NCBI GenBank assembly: GCA_024711295.1
Contig: JANJTB010000037.1
Coordinates: 1 to 45,074 of the forward strand
Origin: a bacterium
GTDB lineage: Bacteria > Bacteroidota > Ignavibacteria > Kapaibacteriales > UBA2268
Reading direction: 5' to 3'
DNA: 45,074 nucleotides
The notes beneath the pieces are model-generated. The model saw only the letters and a program-made list of their open reading frames with translations. It ran no database searches and was not told the origin of the DNA. The translations under genes and the position numbers were made by a program. Positions 1 to 7,662 of this stretch are shown piece after piece (position 1 is the stretch's first letter; the number at the start of each line of letters is the position of its first letter).

Positions 1-79
1 TAATATAAATAACAAACTGCAGCGATGCTGCTTCAATTTCATATCAATAATTTATTAACAAATTTTAGGAGTTTGTATT

Positions 80-1315
80 ATGACTTACAAAGTATTTTTA
101 ATTTTGCTCGCTAAGATATTAGCAGCAGTTGCAATTTTGATCTTCTCATTTTCAAAATCAAAAGCAGAAAACCCTGAGTGGGTGTTTATGCTCGAGGGAG
201 AGCTGGTGACGGATTTTGTCCAGCAAGGGGACTATATGTGGATCGGTACTAATAAAATTAGGACTTTTAAATTTCATATACCTACCCAAAAATTTGTAGA
301 TACAATTGATTTTGCCGGTGATAACCTTGCAATAGACAGTTCCGGAAATCTATGGCTGGTAAGTTGGTATGGTATAGCAAAGTATGATGGGGAAAAGCTC
401 AATATTATCTCAAATAGTGATATTGGTATTTCTCTAAATGAAAAAGGTATGCCAATTGCTGTTGATAAAAATGGATTAGTCTGGATTGGTATGCAAAATG
501 AAGGAATTGCATCTTATGATGGGAAAAATTGGAGACTTTACAATCATAAGAATTCCAATTTCCCAGAATACAAAGCTGGTATATGGGGAATAACATTCGA
601 TGCTAATAACAAATTATGGTCATCAGTACAAGGAGTAGGTATTGTAACTTTTGATGGAACCACATGGTCATTACTTGACACAAAGAACTCAGGATTACCA
701 ACTGATTTTATTTTCGTATTAAATTTTGATTATAACGGCACATTATGGATTAGTAGTTATTATGGTCTGATTGAGTATGATGGTTTAAAATGGAATTTAT
801 ACACTACAACTAATTCAGGAGTTTTAGAAAATGCGATTATGTACTTTAATGTTGATAAATCTAATAAAATTTGGATATTAACAAGTAAGGGGCTTGTTGT
901 TAAAGATAATACTGATTGGATTGTCTATAACACTGATAATTCTAAAATCTTTGGTAATATACCAATTTCTGTATATATTGATAAAAACAATAATAAATGG
1001 TTAGGTATTAGTAATGGAATTGCAGAAGGTGTCAATATTTTCAAAGAAGGCGGCGTAGTTTATACAGATGTTAAAGAAAATGTTGATTTAGTATCTCCAA
1101 GTTTGTATCCTAATCCTGTTTATGATGAGATTAATCTTAAATTACCTGATGATAAATTTTATTATTTTATAATCTATGATTTATTAGGAAATTCAGTACT
1201 CTCCGGTAACATTAATAATTCCAGAATTAATGTATCAGATTTAAATTCAGGTTTTTATTCAATCCAATTAATTAATGGAAAAAATATCCATTATTCAAAA
1301 TTTATTAAAAATTAA
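80..1315 (+). CDS. Secreted propeller-repeat protein with T9SS type A sorting domain
   Basis: A 411-residue secreted protein. The N-terminus is a signal peptide (basic start, then a hydrophobic run to about residue 29, ending near SKAEN). Residues about 80-320 contain at least five repeats of about 45 residues with the pattern 'LW(I/L)...G(I/L)..YDG..W', typical of two-component-regulator propeller blades, so a beta-propeller is likely. The C-terminal 70 residues form a T9SS type A sorting domain, starting at LYPNPVYDEINL and ending with a basic tail (YSKFIKN). The protein is therefore expected to be exported, moved across the outer membrane by T9SS and attached at the surface or released. 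An AGGAG sequence lies about 8 bases before the ATG, supporting this start. There is no kinase or regulator domain, so 'regulator propeller' describes only the fold. The ligand is unknown. Confidence 0.85.
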   Translation: MTYKVFLILLAKILAAVAILIFSFSKSKAENPEWVFMLEGELVTDFVQQGDYMWIGTNKIRTFKFHIPTQKFVDTIDFAGDNLAIDSSGNLWLVSWYGIAKYDGEKLNIISNSDIGISLNEKGMPIAVDKNGLVWIGMQNEGIASYDGKNWRLYNHKNSNFPEYKAGIWGITFDANNKLWSSVQGVGIVTFDGTTWSLLDTKNSGLPTDFIFVLNFDYNGTLWISSYYGLIEYDGLKWNLYTTTNSGVLENAIMYFNVDKSNKIWILTSKGLVVKDNTDWIVYNTDNSKIFGNIPISVYIDKNNNKWLGISNGIAEGVNIFKEGGVVYTDVKENVDLVSPSLYPNPVYDEINLKLPDDKFYYFIIYDLLGNSVLSGNINNSRINVSDLNSGFYSIQLINGKNIHYSKFIKN

Positions 1316-1369
1316 CAAATTTTAAAGGTAAAGAAATGAAAAATTTTGCAATTAAAAAATATTTTGAGT

Positions 1370-1401
1370 ATTCATTTATTCATTTATTCATTTATTCATT
1401 T
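1370..1401 (+). repeat. Four tandem copies of the 8-bp unit ATTCATTT
   Basis: Four exact copies (1370, 1378, 1386 and 1394), followed by a partial ATT. They lie inside the signal-peptide region of the broken gene at 1336. The unit length is not a multiple of three, so each gain or loss shifts the frame. Three copies (24 bp) read as SFIHLFIY in all-sense frames, so added copies would lengthen a hydrophobic core. Confidence 0.95.
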
Positions 1402-1689
1402 ATTGTGAAATAAATGCTCAAACAAATTTAGTTAGAAACGGAAGTTTCGAGCGTAATGTTGTTGGAAAATATCCAATTGATATATCTCCACCGGGTTTGG
1501 GGTATCAATATAATCAGTTGCAAAAATGTATTGGATTTTGTGTAACTTCGAACGATCAGTTCAATTGGTCACCAGCCCAAAGCCCCAATTTTTGTAATGA
1601 TAACTTTAATTTATTGCCACCGGATAATGGTGGTTGGTATTGGGCTACGAAAGAAGCCTCACCTGAAGTTCTGATCAAATTATCAACTA

Positions 1690-1726
1690 GTAAGAGTCCA
1701 CCTCGAGTGGAGGAATCTTACTTTTT
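1690..1726 (+). terminator. Imperfect hairpin with T-run in the pseudogene 3' region
   Basis: The arms are GTAAGA plus TCCAC on the left and GTGGA plus TCTTAC on the right, with small internal bulges and a CTCGA loop, followed by five T. It resembles a Rho-independent terminator on the plus strand. Alternatively it is an inverted-repeat insertion that truncated the upstream reading frame. Confidence 0.5.
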
Positions 1727-1745
1727 AGACATTTCGTGTTGTTAG

Positions 1746-1877
1746 CTACATCTTCACAAACATTTCCATCATATTGCCAATTCTCACATAATACACACCT
1801 GTCGGCAGATGCGAGATATCAATTCTTAAATTTCCGTCTTGGTTATTGGCAGCGTAGCTGACTGGGTGAAGTACTTA
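1746..1877 (-). pseudogene. Remnant of a T9SS C-terminal sorting domain
   Basis: Read on the minus strand, this gives about 42 sense codons that match the tail of a T9SS-sorted protein: HPVSYAANNQDGNLRIDI, then SHLPTGVYYVRIGNMMEM, then FVKM and a stop at 1746-1748. An in-frame stop (1875-1877) sits directly upstream, and no start or cargo domain is attached. The intact gene at 42460-43884 ends with a close relative (SVSYAATPQDGNVRIDVS, SHLPACVYYVRI), so this is a decayed or recombined copy of that tail. It abuts the end of the broken plus-strand gene, tail to tail. Confidence 0.75.
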
Positions 1878-1940
1878 AATAAAATTCTTATCTTCTTATA
1901 CTTAGTTAGAAGTTGACCAAATAATAGTAAAAACATGATA

Positions 1941-1963
1941 AAAAAAGGGGCATCTATGCCCCC
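1941..1963 (-). terminator. Rho-independent terminator of the small lipoprotein gene
   Basis: A perfect 7-bp stem, GGGGCAT/ATGCCCC with a two-base loop, is preceded on the plus strand by seven A, which read as a T-run on the minus strand. It lies about 30 bases past the stop of the gene at 1994-2380. Confidence 0.85.
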
Positions 1964-1993
1964 TCAATTATACTGTATATGGCTTAAATTCTG

Positions 1994-2380
1994 TCAACTT
2001 TTTGTGTAAATCAAGCCTTTAAAAATTATTTCCTGCAATACACAGTTAAATTTTACTTGCCATTCCTGATTGGTTTCAGCATATTTCATTACAATAACTT
2101 CACCCTTGATTTCCCATCTGAAACTATTCGAAGGCTGGTCTTCGTCTGTTACTTCATTGCCGGTATTATCTTCATTAAATTTCAGAACAAAAATATTGCC
2201 GTTATCATTCACGGTCCACTCACCGACCACGCAGTCGTAGGGCTTTTCGCCAACAACCTTATTTGTGCTGTCTTCTGTAATTTCAGGTGCTTCCTGTACT
2301 TTTTCTTCTGTACACGAGATTGTAGCAAGCAACAAAACAACAAACATAAAAGATGACAAATAATTCATTAATTTACTCAT
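1994..2380 (-). CDS. Small lipoprotein, lipocalin-like
   Basis: A 128-residue lipoprotein. It has a lipoprotein signal peptide with lipobox LATISC and the lipidated cysteine at residue 23. An acidic linker follows, then a beta-rich domain with the pattern VVGEWTVNDNG, KFNEDNTG and FRWEIKGEVI. This 'GxW..n..g....f..dgt......f.W.i.g..i' layout is seen in small lipocalin-like proteins of Bacteroidota, but sequence identity is too weak to name a family. GGAGAAAG lies about 5-8 bases before the ATG and supports the start. It is a single-gene unit with its own terminator at 1941-1963. The function is unknown, with an envelope location inferred from the lipobox. Confidence 0.75.
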   Translation of the reverse strand: MSKLMNYLSSFMFVVLLLATISCTEEKVQEAPEITEDSTNKVVGEKPYDCVVGEWTVNDNGNIFVLKFNEDNTGNEVTDEDQPSNSFRWEIKGEVIVMKYAETNQEWQVKFNCVLQEIIFKGLIYTKS

Positions 2381-2502
2381 TTTCTTTCTCCGATAAAGTA
2401 TAAAAAATCAATATTATTATTATTTACACTTCAAAAGAAAGTAAAATTGACATAATATCCAAATATTATGTTACATAAATATCAAAATAGATAAATATTT
2501 TA

Positions 2503-3666
2503 CTAAAAGTAGTATTCTGATATCAAATACACTGAAAGCGGATAAAATCGGTATTCACTGCCTTTACTGCCGTAAGTAAGCATTGCCGAGGCATTAAACT
2601 GCAAATTTTGACTGTATTGATAAATATAGCTTAATGCACTAAGTCCGCTTCCATCGTCGAAGTTGATAATATTTGACGCTCCCAGAGTTCCGGAATCATT
2701 TAATCTGTAAGCGGCATTAATAGCTAGGTAGTTCTTGGCGACGTTAAGTATTTCGGCATTTGCCAGTCTGATAAAGTCATAATTTAGCTTGTCGCTGCTT
2801 CCTTCGCCATTATGCTGATATTCAATAAGTGCATAAAGCTCTGAGTTGAACTGATAGTCAAGCCCTATGATAAATTTTAGAAAGTCCTTTATTCCGTCAT
2901 CGCTGTTGAATGAGTATATGGCTTCACCGCGTAACCCCGCGTCGAATAAATTGCCTGTGAAATCTAAGCCTAGGATATTTCTATTGTCAAACCTTCCACC
3001 AAGCAATGACATATCGTATTCGGAGATGTTCGTTCTGAATCTTGCACCGAAATTATCGGAATATTTCGACATTGTAGGGTTGTACACAATCTCTATATCA
3101 GTAAAATAACCTAAGAAAAACTTAGCTGAAACTGCATCGGCACCATCTTTCTCGATTTTGGAAAAGTTAGCCGGATTGAGCGGGTTGAATAAGTCCGTAG
3201 GTTGCCAAATTCTACCTACTCCCCAGGAAATACGTTGCCTGCCGGCAGTGACAGCCATAAAATCATCGTTGTATTTAATATAAAATCTATCTAAGTAATG
3301 GTTAATAACGCTATGCTCATCTGTATAGATGTTTTGAGCAATTTTGAATAATTGACGACGATTTTCGCTTATTTCTGTAAGTACAAATAAGTTTCTGTCA
3401 GAGACCATGCCGTTGAACTCATACTGTGCCTCGATGCGAAGGTTATCATTAATGTTCAGGATAGGCTTGAATCTGGCTCTGAGCAAATCTGTATATGAAT
3501 TGCTGGAGGGTATTTCGATTAAATTGTAAAGACTATTCTGATAACTGTGAGTAAATGAGGCTAAATTAAACAAATAACCATTTATTCCAAAATCCGGCTT
3601 GGTAAATGCCTGATAACTTGTAATAATTGCAAATACAATTAATAAATATAATTTTAACGACTTCAA
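2503..3666 (-). CDS. Outer-membrane beta-barrel protein (porin-like)
   Basis: A 387-residue protein with a signal peptide (MKSLKLYLLIVFAIITSYQAF). The rest alternates short amphipathic strands and turns, with a final strand ending in aromatic residues (YLISEYYF), the usual outer-membrane barrel end. A well-kept segment, TAGRQRISWGVGRIWQPTDLFNP at about residues 140-162, is shared by porin-like barrels in which a strand is followed by a polar 'TDLFNP' turn. Its start lies 13 bases after the stop of the upstream histidine kinase gene on the same strand, so the two are probably cotranscribed. The transported substrate cannot be read from the sequence. It could also be an adhesin-type or structural barrel. 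Confidence 0.7.
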   Translation of the reverse strand: MKSLKLYLLIVFAIITSYQAFTKPDFGINGYLFNLASFTHSYQNSLYNLIEIPSSNSYTDLLRARFKPILNINDNLRIEAQYEFNGMVSDRNLFVLTEISENRRQLFKIAQNIYTDEHSVINHYLDRFYIKYNDDFMAVTAGRQRISWGVGRIWQPTDLFNPLNPANFSKIEKDGADAVSAKFFLGYFTDIEIVYNPTMSKYSDNFGARFRTNISEYDMSLLGGRFDNRNILGLDFTGNLFDAGLRGEAIYSFNSDDGIKDFLKFIIGLDYQFNSELYALIEYQHNGEGSSDKLNYDFIRLANAEILNVAKNYLAINAAYRLNDSGTLGASNIINFDDGSGLSALSYIYQYSQNLQFNASAMLTYGSKGSEYRFYPLSVYLISEYYF

Positions 3667-3679
3667 ATATTAACAATAT

Positions 3680-5116
3680 TTAATTATTGATTGTCAAATT
3701 GACGGGGATCTCGACTATAAATTTGCTGCCTTTGTTTATAACACTTTCTACACTGATATCTCCATTCATTTTGAGCAGTAACTCTTTGACAAGCAGGAGT
3801 CCCAACCCTGAACCCTTTTCATTGTTGGTACCTAAGGAACTGCTGTTGTGCTGTTCATCAAAAAGACTTTTTAATATTTCTTCGCTCATACCTACACCTG
3901 AGTCAATAACAGATATCTTATGGTAATTATCATCTTTGGAATAGGTTATCTCAATACTGCCGCCATCAGGAGTAAACTTGATAGCATTTGATACAAGATT
4001 TCTGATAATTGTATTGAGTAGGTTAAGGTCTGCTATAATTGATGTCTCTTTGGGTACATGATTATAGAGCTTTATGTTTTTGCTGCTTGCTCGTATCCTG
4101 AATAAGCTGTTGATATTATTTATTAAGCTGTTCAAATCAAATTTTGTATATTCGGTAACAATTAACTCCCTCTGAGTTTTTGACCATTCCAGTAAATTTT
4201 CGAGTAAATAATAAACTTGGTCGGCATTACTGCTCATTAGTTCAAGCCCCTCTTCTACTTCTTTTTTGCTGAAAGAGTCAAATTCGTGTGAAAGTAAATT
4301 TAAATAGCTTTTTATTCCACCAATCGGGTTTCTGAGGTCGTGGGCAATTATGCTAAAAAACTTATCCTTTGTTTGATTGCTTTTAATTAATTCACTTTCG
4401 CTAAATTCCAGTTTACGATTTTTCTCAGAAAGTTCATTTTGTTGCTTTTCAATTATTCTGCTTTGTCGGAATGAATTAAGATTATGACTCCACAAAAGTG
4501 CAGACAAAGTAAAGTTAATGATGAAAGCTGAAAATGCGTTTACTGCCGTTGACAGCAATATAGTGTCGGAATCCTGATAAAAACCTATCAGATACATAAA
4601 AATAAAATAAGCGGTCATCAGGTACAAGGAATTTATCAATGGATTGATATTGAAAAGCAATGGCATCAATGTACTTACAATTATAAGCGGGCTAATGGAA
4701 GTTGTAATTGCCTGATCAATAATTGTTAAAGATATTGCTATCCCAAAGAGAAAAACGTAGGTCAAGTGCGTAAATAAACGATATTTTACATTTGGATTAT
4801 ATTCATTATTATTTTTTTTGTGGATGACGTATGATGTAAGCCCAATAATAATGAAGTAAACCATCAAAATTGCATGTGCTTTGATGAGTGATTGTTGCCA
4901 GTAATATTCGTCACTACCTTCGGGAAAGCTTTGGAAATAAAATGTAATTAAATGACTCAGAGCCAGCAGGACTGCAATAGGTACAATTTTGCGTAATCGG
5001 ATAAAATTTTTGTAGCACACATCGCCCAAAAATTCGCTTTTTTCATCGCTCTCCGGTACAAAAGAATTTATTATTTTATTAATTTTATTCATATTTATAT
5101 AATAGTAACTATACAA
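3680..5116 (-). CDS. Membrane sensor histidine kinase
   Basis: A 478-residue two-component sensor kinase. The N-terminal ~215 residues carry about six hydrophobic segments (from IVPIAVLLALSHLITFY to AFIINFTLSALLW), with no obvious periplasmic sensor domain. A coiled coil follows (QNELSEKNRKLEFSESEL). The HisKA dimerisation domain holds the phospho-accepting histidine H259 in FFSIIAHDLRNP. The HATPase_c domain has an N box (NLVSNAIKFTP), a G1 box (DSGVGM) and a G2 box (GSGLGLLLVKEL). No receiver domain or adjacent response regulator is present, so the partner is unknown. A second start at Met9 (5092) is possible, and neither start has a clear ribosome site. It is probably cotranscribed with the barrel gene at 2503-3666. 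Confidence 0.9.
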   Translation of the reverse strand: MYSYYYINMNKINKIINSFVPESDEKSEFLGDVCYKNFIRLRKIVPIAVLLALSHLITFYFQSFPEGSDEYYWQQSLIKAHAILMVYFIIIGLTSYVIHKKNNNEYNPNVKYRLFTHLTYVFLFGIAISLTIIDQAITTSISPLIIVSTLMPLLFNINPLINSLYLMTAYFIFMYLIGFYQDSDTILLSTAVNAFSAFIINFTLSALLWSHNLNSFRQSRIIEKQQNELSEKNRKLEFSESELIKSNQTKDKFFSIIAHDLRNPIGGIKSYLNLLSHEFDSFSKKEVEEGLELMSSNADQVYYLLENLLEWSKTQRELIVTEYTKFDLNSLINNINSLFRIRASSKNIKLYNHVPKETSIIADLNLLNTIIRNLVSNAIKFTPDGGSIEITYSKDDNYHKISVIDSGVGMSEEILKSLFDEQHNSSSLGTNNEKGSGLGLLLVKELLLKMNGDISVESVINKGSKFIVEIPVNLTINN

Positions 5117-5251
5117 AACTAATGATTTTTAATGTAATTAAAAAATTATTTTTTTTTTGATATTTACGCTTTAAATGTAAGATATTACAATCAAATTCAC
5201 CGGAAACCGTTTTATTTTTCATTGTTGTTTATAGATATTTGGGAAATACTT

Positions 5252-6097
5252 ATGAAAAAATCATTACTGTTTTTGGCATTATTTATATTTAGTGCCGTTG
5301 GTTCTATTTCACAAGAGCTTACAAGCTATTCTGCAAAAGCAGGTTACGACTTTTTGATAACAGAAAATCCAACCTTGGTATCTGATGCCGAGTTGGTTAT
5401 GGTTAGTGCTTATTCGATACCCGAAACATTTATGGTTGTTGATGTGCTTACCGGTGATGCCTCTGTCTGGACATACTCATTCAAATCCAAAGTAGCAACT
5501 GACCCTGTACTTTATATGTATATCGTCTTTAATTTTGAGGGTATGTTTACATTCCAATCATCAGAAAACACAGATGTTGATGCTCAGCAATTAGTAGCAT
5601 TGCCCGAAAATTGGGCTGATTCAAAAACTGTTGCTGTATCCGTAAACAAAAACTCAGAATATCTTAAATTCAGAACAGAAAACGCGACTAACCTTTACGC
5701 TGAGATGGCACAAATAATGGTTGAGCCAAATTTGATGATTCCCGGCTGGATGGTTGGTTCTGTTCTATTTGACGAAACTGCTTATGTATGTGTTTATGAT
5801 GGTGTATCTGCCGAGCTTTTGATGTGTGATGCTCCTACATCTGTGAAGGATGCACAGGATGCAGTTATTGCTGCATACCCAAATCCTGCAGGAGATTTTA
5901 CTACATTGGAAATTCCATTCGAAGGAAGAACTGAAATCGAAATATTCTCATTAGATGGCTCCTCATTAAAAAAGGTAGAATCATTTGGACAGGAAAAAGT
6001 AACCATCAGTACTTCTGATCTAAATCCCGGAGTTTATAATGCAGTTATTAGAAATGGATCAGGTTTGAAGCATAAATTGATTGTTGTATCAAGATAA
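5252..6097 (+). CDS. Secreted protein with T9SS type A sorting domain
   Basis: A 281-residue protein from the ATG at 5252. An upstream in-frame TTG at 5222 would place ten extra residues before an otherwise ideal signal peptide (MKKSLLFLALFIFSAVGSIS), so I prefer the ATG. The middle (about 20-205) is beta-rich and matches no domain I can name. The last 75 residues are a T9SS type A tail: AAYPNPAGDFTTLEIPF, then IEIFSLDGSSLKKVE, then DLNPGVYNAVIRNGSGLKHKLIVV. It is expected to be exported by T9SS. It stands alone, divergent from the kinase gene and followed by a strong terminator. Confidence 0.8.
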   Translation: MKKSLLFLALFIFSAVGSISQELTSYSAKAGYDFLITENPTLVSDAELVMVSAYSIPETFMVVDVLTGDASVWTYSFKSKVATDPVLYMYIVFNFEGMFTFQSSENTDVDAQQLVALPENWADSKTVAVSVNKNSEYLKFRTENATNLYAEMAQIMVEPNLMIPGWMVGSVLFDETAYVCVYDGVSAELLMCDAPTSVKDAQDAVIAAYPNPAGDFTTLEIPFEGRTEIEIFSLDGSSLKKVESFGQEKVTISTSDLNPGVYNAVIRNGSGLKHKLIVVSR

Positions 6098-6130
6098 GTT
6101 TTTAATAATCTATGAAATTACAATAAAATG

Positions 6131-6157
6131 AGGCGGACTGATTTGTTCGCCTTTTTT
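6131..6157 (+). terminator. Rho-independent terminator
   Basis: A 7-bp stem AGGCGGA/TTCGCCT with one G-T pair is followed by six T. It lies 33 bases after the stop of the T9SS protein gene. The T-run merges into a TATATTTG promoter-like motif (6157-6164) for the next gene. Confidence 0.85.
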
Positions 6158-6164
6158 ATATTTG
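6157..6164 (+). promoter_or_regulatory. Bacteroidota-type -7 promoter element
   Basis: TATATTTG matches TAnnTTTG and lies about 30 bases before the ATG at 6195. No well-spaced upstream TTG is visible, so only the -7 half is supported. Confidence 0.4.
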
Positions 6165-6194
6165 CATTTTATTTAATAAATCAGGCCATTCCTA

Positions 6195-6848
6195 ATGAAA
6201 AAGTTCACTCATACAGTAGATGATTATTTGATTGATGGTTGTATGCGTTGCAAATATGGCGGTACACCTGCCTGCAAAGTCAATAATTGGAGGCAGGAGC
6301 TTACTATTCTCAGAGATATTGTGAATGATTCTGAACTGATTGAAGAAATTAAATGGGGAGTTCCTTGTTATTCAATTAATGGAAAAAATGTATTAACGGT
6401 TACAGCATTCAAAGAATTCGCCTGTATTAGTTTTTTTAAAGGTGTTTTGATTAAGGATATCGGTAATTTATTAATTAAACCCGGTGAGAGATCTCAGTCT
6501 GCACGATATCTTAAATTTACAAGCATTGAGCAAATTACCTCATATGTTGAATTAATCAAAAATTATATCAATCAGGCAATTGAAATAGAAAAATCGGGTA
6601 AAACAGTTGTCGTTAGTGAGGGTGATGAACCGATTCCAATGGAATTAGAGCAAAAATTTGATGAAAATCCGCAACTAAGGCAGGCTTTCGAATCGTTAAC
6701 AAAAGGAAAACAAAGAGCATACCTGATTTATTTTTCGCAGGTTAAGAGTTCGGAATCAAAGCTGAGCAGGATAAATAAGTGCGAACAGAAAATACTTAAC
6801 GGCGAAGGTCTCAATGACAAATACAAACGTAATAATTCATCGAAATGA
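6195..6848 (+). CDS. DUF1801 / YdeI-OmdA family protein
   Basis: A 217-residue cytosolic protein. The first half is a DUF1801-type domain (EEIKWGVPCYSINGKNVLTVTAFKEF, then SQSARYLKFTSIEQI), and the last ~65 residues are the helical OmdA-type domain (FESLTKGKQRAYLIYFSQVKSSESKLSRI). This two-domain order is that of the YdeI family, associated in Bacillus with resistance to antimicrobial peptides, but the biochemical activity is not established. An unusual cysteine cluster lies near the N-terminus (CMRCKYGG, then PACK) and could bind a metal. The gene follows a terminator and has its own -7 element, so it is likely monocistronic. Confidence 0.8.
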   Translation: MKKFTHTVDDYLIDGCMRCKYGGTPACKVNNWRQELTILRDIVNDSELIEEIKWGVPCYSINGKNVLTVTAFKEFACISFFKGVLIKDIGNLLIKPGERSQSARYLKFTSIEQITSYVELIKNYINQAIEIEKSGKTVVVSEGDEPIPMELEQKFDENPQLRQAFESLTKGKQRAYLIYFSQVKSSESKLSRINKCEQKILNGEGLNDKYKRNNSSK

Positions 6849-6915
6849 TTATTTGATTTGGTAAGAACTATAGTCCAAGTAATAAATTATTTTTCGTGTA
6901 AATAATTATTATACT

Positions 6916-6923
6916 TATATTTG
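6916..6923 (+). promoter_or_regulatory. Bacteroidota-type -7 promoter element
   Basis: TATATTTG matches the TAnnTTTG consensus and lies 36 bases before the proposed TTG start of the lipoprotein gene. The spacing suits a short 5' leader. Confidence 0.45.
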
Positions 6924-6958
6924 CAAAAATAGATTTACTTAAAAATAATTGAAATTCT

Positions 6959-7498
6959 TTGAAGCTTACTTCTTCGAAATATTGTCGCTTGATTATACCG
7001 TTATTTTCATTTGTTGCCTTGTTGATTTTATTAAATCAGGGCTGTGTAAATCCATTTGCTCCCGCTTTGGCAAGTGGCGATGATAATGAAGACATTATTG
7101 GAGATCAGAAAACAGTTGAGGGATTGTTTCAGAATTTCAGATATTCCTATATGTTCAAGGATACACTTGTATATGGGGCATTGCTGGCTGATGATTTCCG
7201 ATTTATTTTTCGTGACTTTGATAAAGGAATTGATGAATCCTGGGGTAGAGACGAAGACATGCGTACTACATCAAGATTATTTCTTGCTACACAGAACTTA
7301 GACCTCAACTGGAATGATGTAATCAATTCTGTTGGTGATACTTTGGTTCAGGATATTTCACGAGGTTTTAATCTTACAGTAGTGTTTAATCCCACAGATG
7401 TAGTTACTGTTTTTGGCAGAGTAAATTTGAGAATTACACGCAGTTCAACCAATAATGAATGGAAAATCTCTCAGTGGAGAGATGAGTCAAATTTTTAG
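6959..7498 (+). CDS. Lipoprotein of unknown function
   Basis: A 179-residue lipoprotein with a TTG start. No ATG or GTG is available before the signal peptide, and a -7 promoter motif lies just upstream. The signal peptide ends in lipobox LLNQGC with the lipidated cysteine at residue 29, followed by VNPFAPAL, a sequence often seen after the lipidation site in Ignavibacteria-like genomes. The mature part (about 55-179) looks like an NTF2/SnoaL-like alpha+beta fold: LFQNFRYSYMFKDTLVYGALLADDF at the start and RITRSSTNNEWKISQWRDE at the end. That fold call is inference from pattern only. The function is unknown. The alpha-2-macroglobulin gene follows 164 bases later. Confidence 0.7.
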   Translation: MKLTSSKYCRLIIPLFSFVALLILLNQGCVNPFAPALASGDDNEDIIGDQKTVEGLFQNFRYSYMFKDTLVYGALLADDFRFIFRDFDKGIDESWGRDEDMRTTSRLFLATQNLDLNWNDVINSVGDTLVQDISRGFNLTVVFNPTDVVTVFGRVNLRITRSSTNNEWKISQWRDESNF

Positions 7499-7562
7499 AT
7501 AAAATCCCTTATTTTATTTCCTTACTATTCAAAAAAAATTTATTGTTATTGAAAATAAATAG

Positions 7563-7570
7563 TATTTTTG
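7563..7570 (+). promoter_or_regulatory. Possible -7 promoter element for the alpha-2-macroglobulin gene
   Basis: TATTTTTG matches TAnnTTTG. A start of transcription just downstream would give a leader of about 85 bases that contains the hairpin at 7608-7646. Confidence 0.4.
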
Positions 7571-7607
7571 TTTATTGGTAGTAATCGTAATATTTAACTG
7601 TGTATTG

Positions 7608-7646
7608 TACGGATTAGCACCAAATATTTGTTCCGTATTTTTTTTT
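7608..7646 (+). terminator. Terminator-like hairpin in the 5' leader of the alpha-2-macroglobulin gene
   Basis: A 6-bp stem TACGGA/TCCGTA with an 18-base loop is followed by nine T, ending 16 bases before the chosen ATG (7663). It has the form of a Rho-independent terminator. It is too far (over 100 bases) from the preceding stop to belong clearly to that gene, and may act as an attenuator. Confidence 0.5.
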
Positions 7647-7662
7647 AATGGGGGAAATTGTT

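Larger units (their letters stand above)
1336..1745 (+). pseudogene. Broken secreted-protein gene, out of frame at an 8-bp tandem repeat
   Basis: The ATG at 1336 follows an AAAGG-like ribosome site and starts a signal-peptide-like sequence (MKNFAIKKYFEYSFIH). This frame hits a stop at 1411-1413, just after four copies of ATTCATTT (1370-1401). In the next frame the reading continues without a stop through INAQTNLVRNGSFE to 1745. 'NLVxNGSFE' is the usual mature start of secreted Bacteroidota proteins with a carbohydrate-binding-like first domain. Removing one repeat copy, or adding two, joins the two halves into one ORF. The body is short (about 110 residues) with no T9SS tail, and its last codons run through a hairpin at 1690-1726, so the 3' end looks truncated too. 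It may be a dead remnant or a phase-variable gene in its OFF state. Confidence 0.7.

Noticed and set aside
2057-2356. A 99-residue plus-strand ORF opposite the small lipoprotein gene.
   Set aside because: It is the antisense of a gene with a good ribosome site, lipobox and terminator, and its own sequence shows no recognisable features.
7648-7662. Start of the alpha-2-macroglobulin gene at 7648.
   Set aside because: The GGGGG ribosome site would lie inside the coding region, whereas it is ideally spaced for the ATG at 7663, which begins a clean lipoprotein signal.
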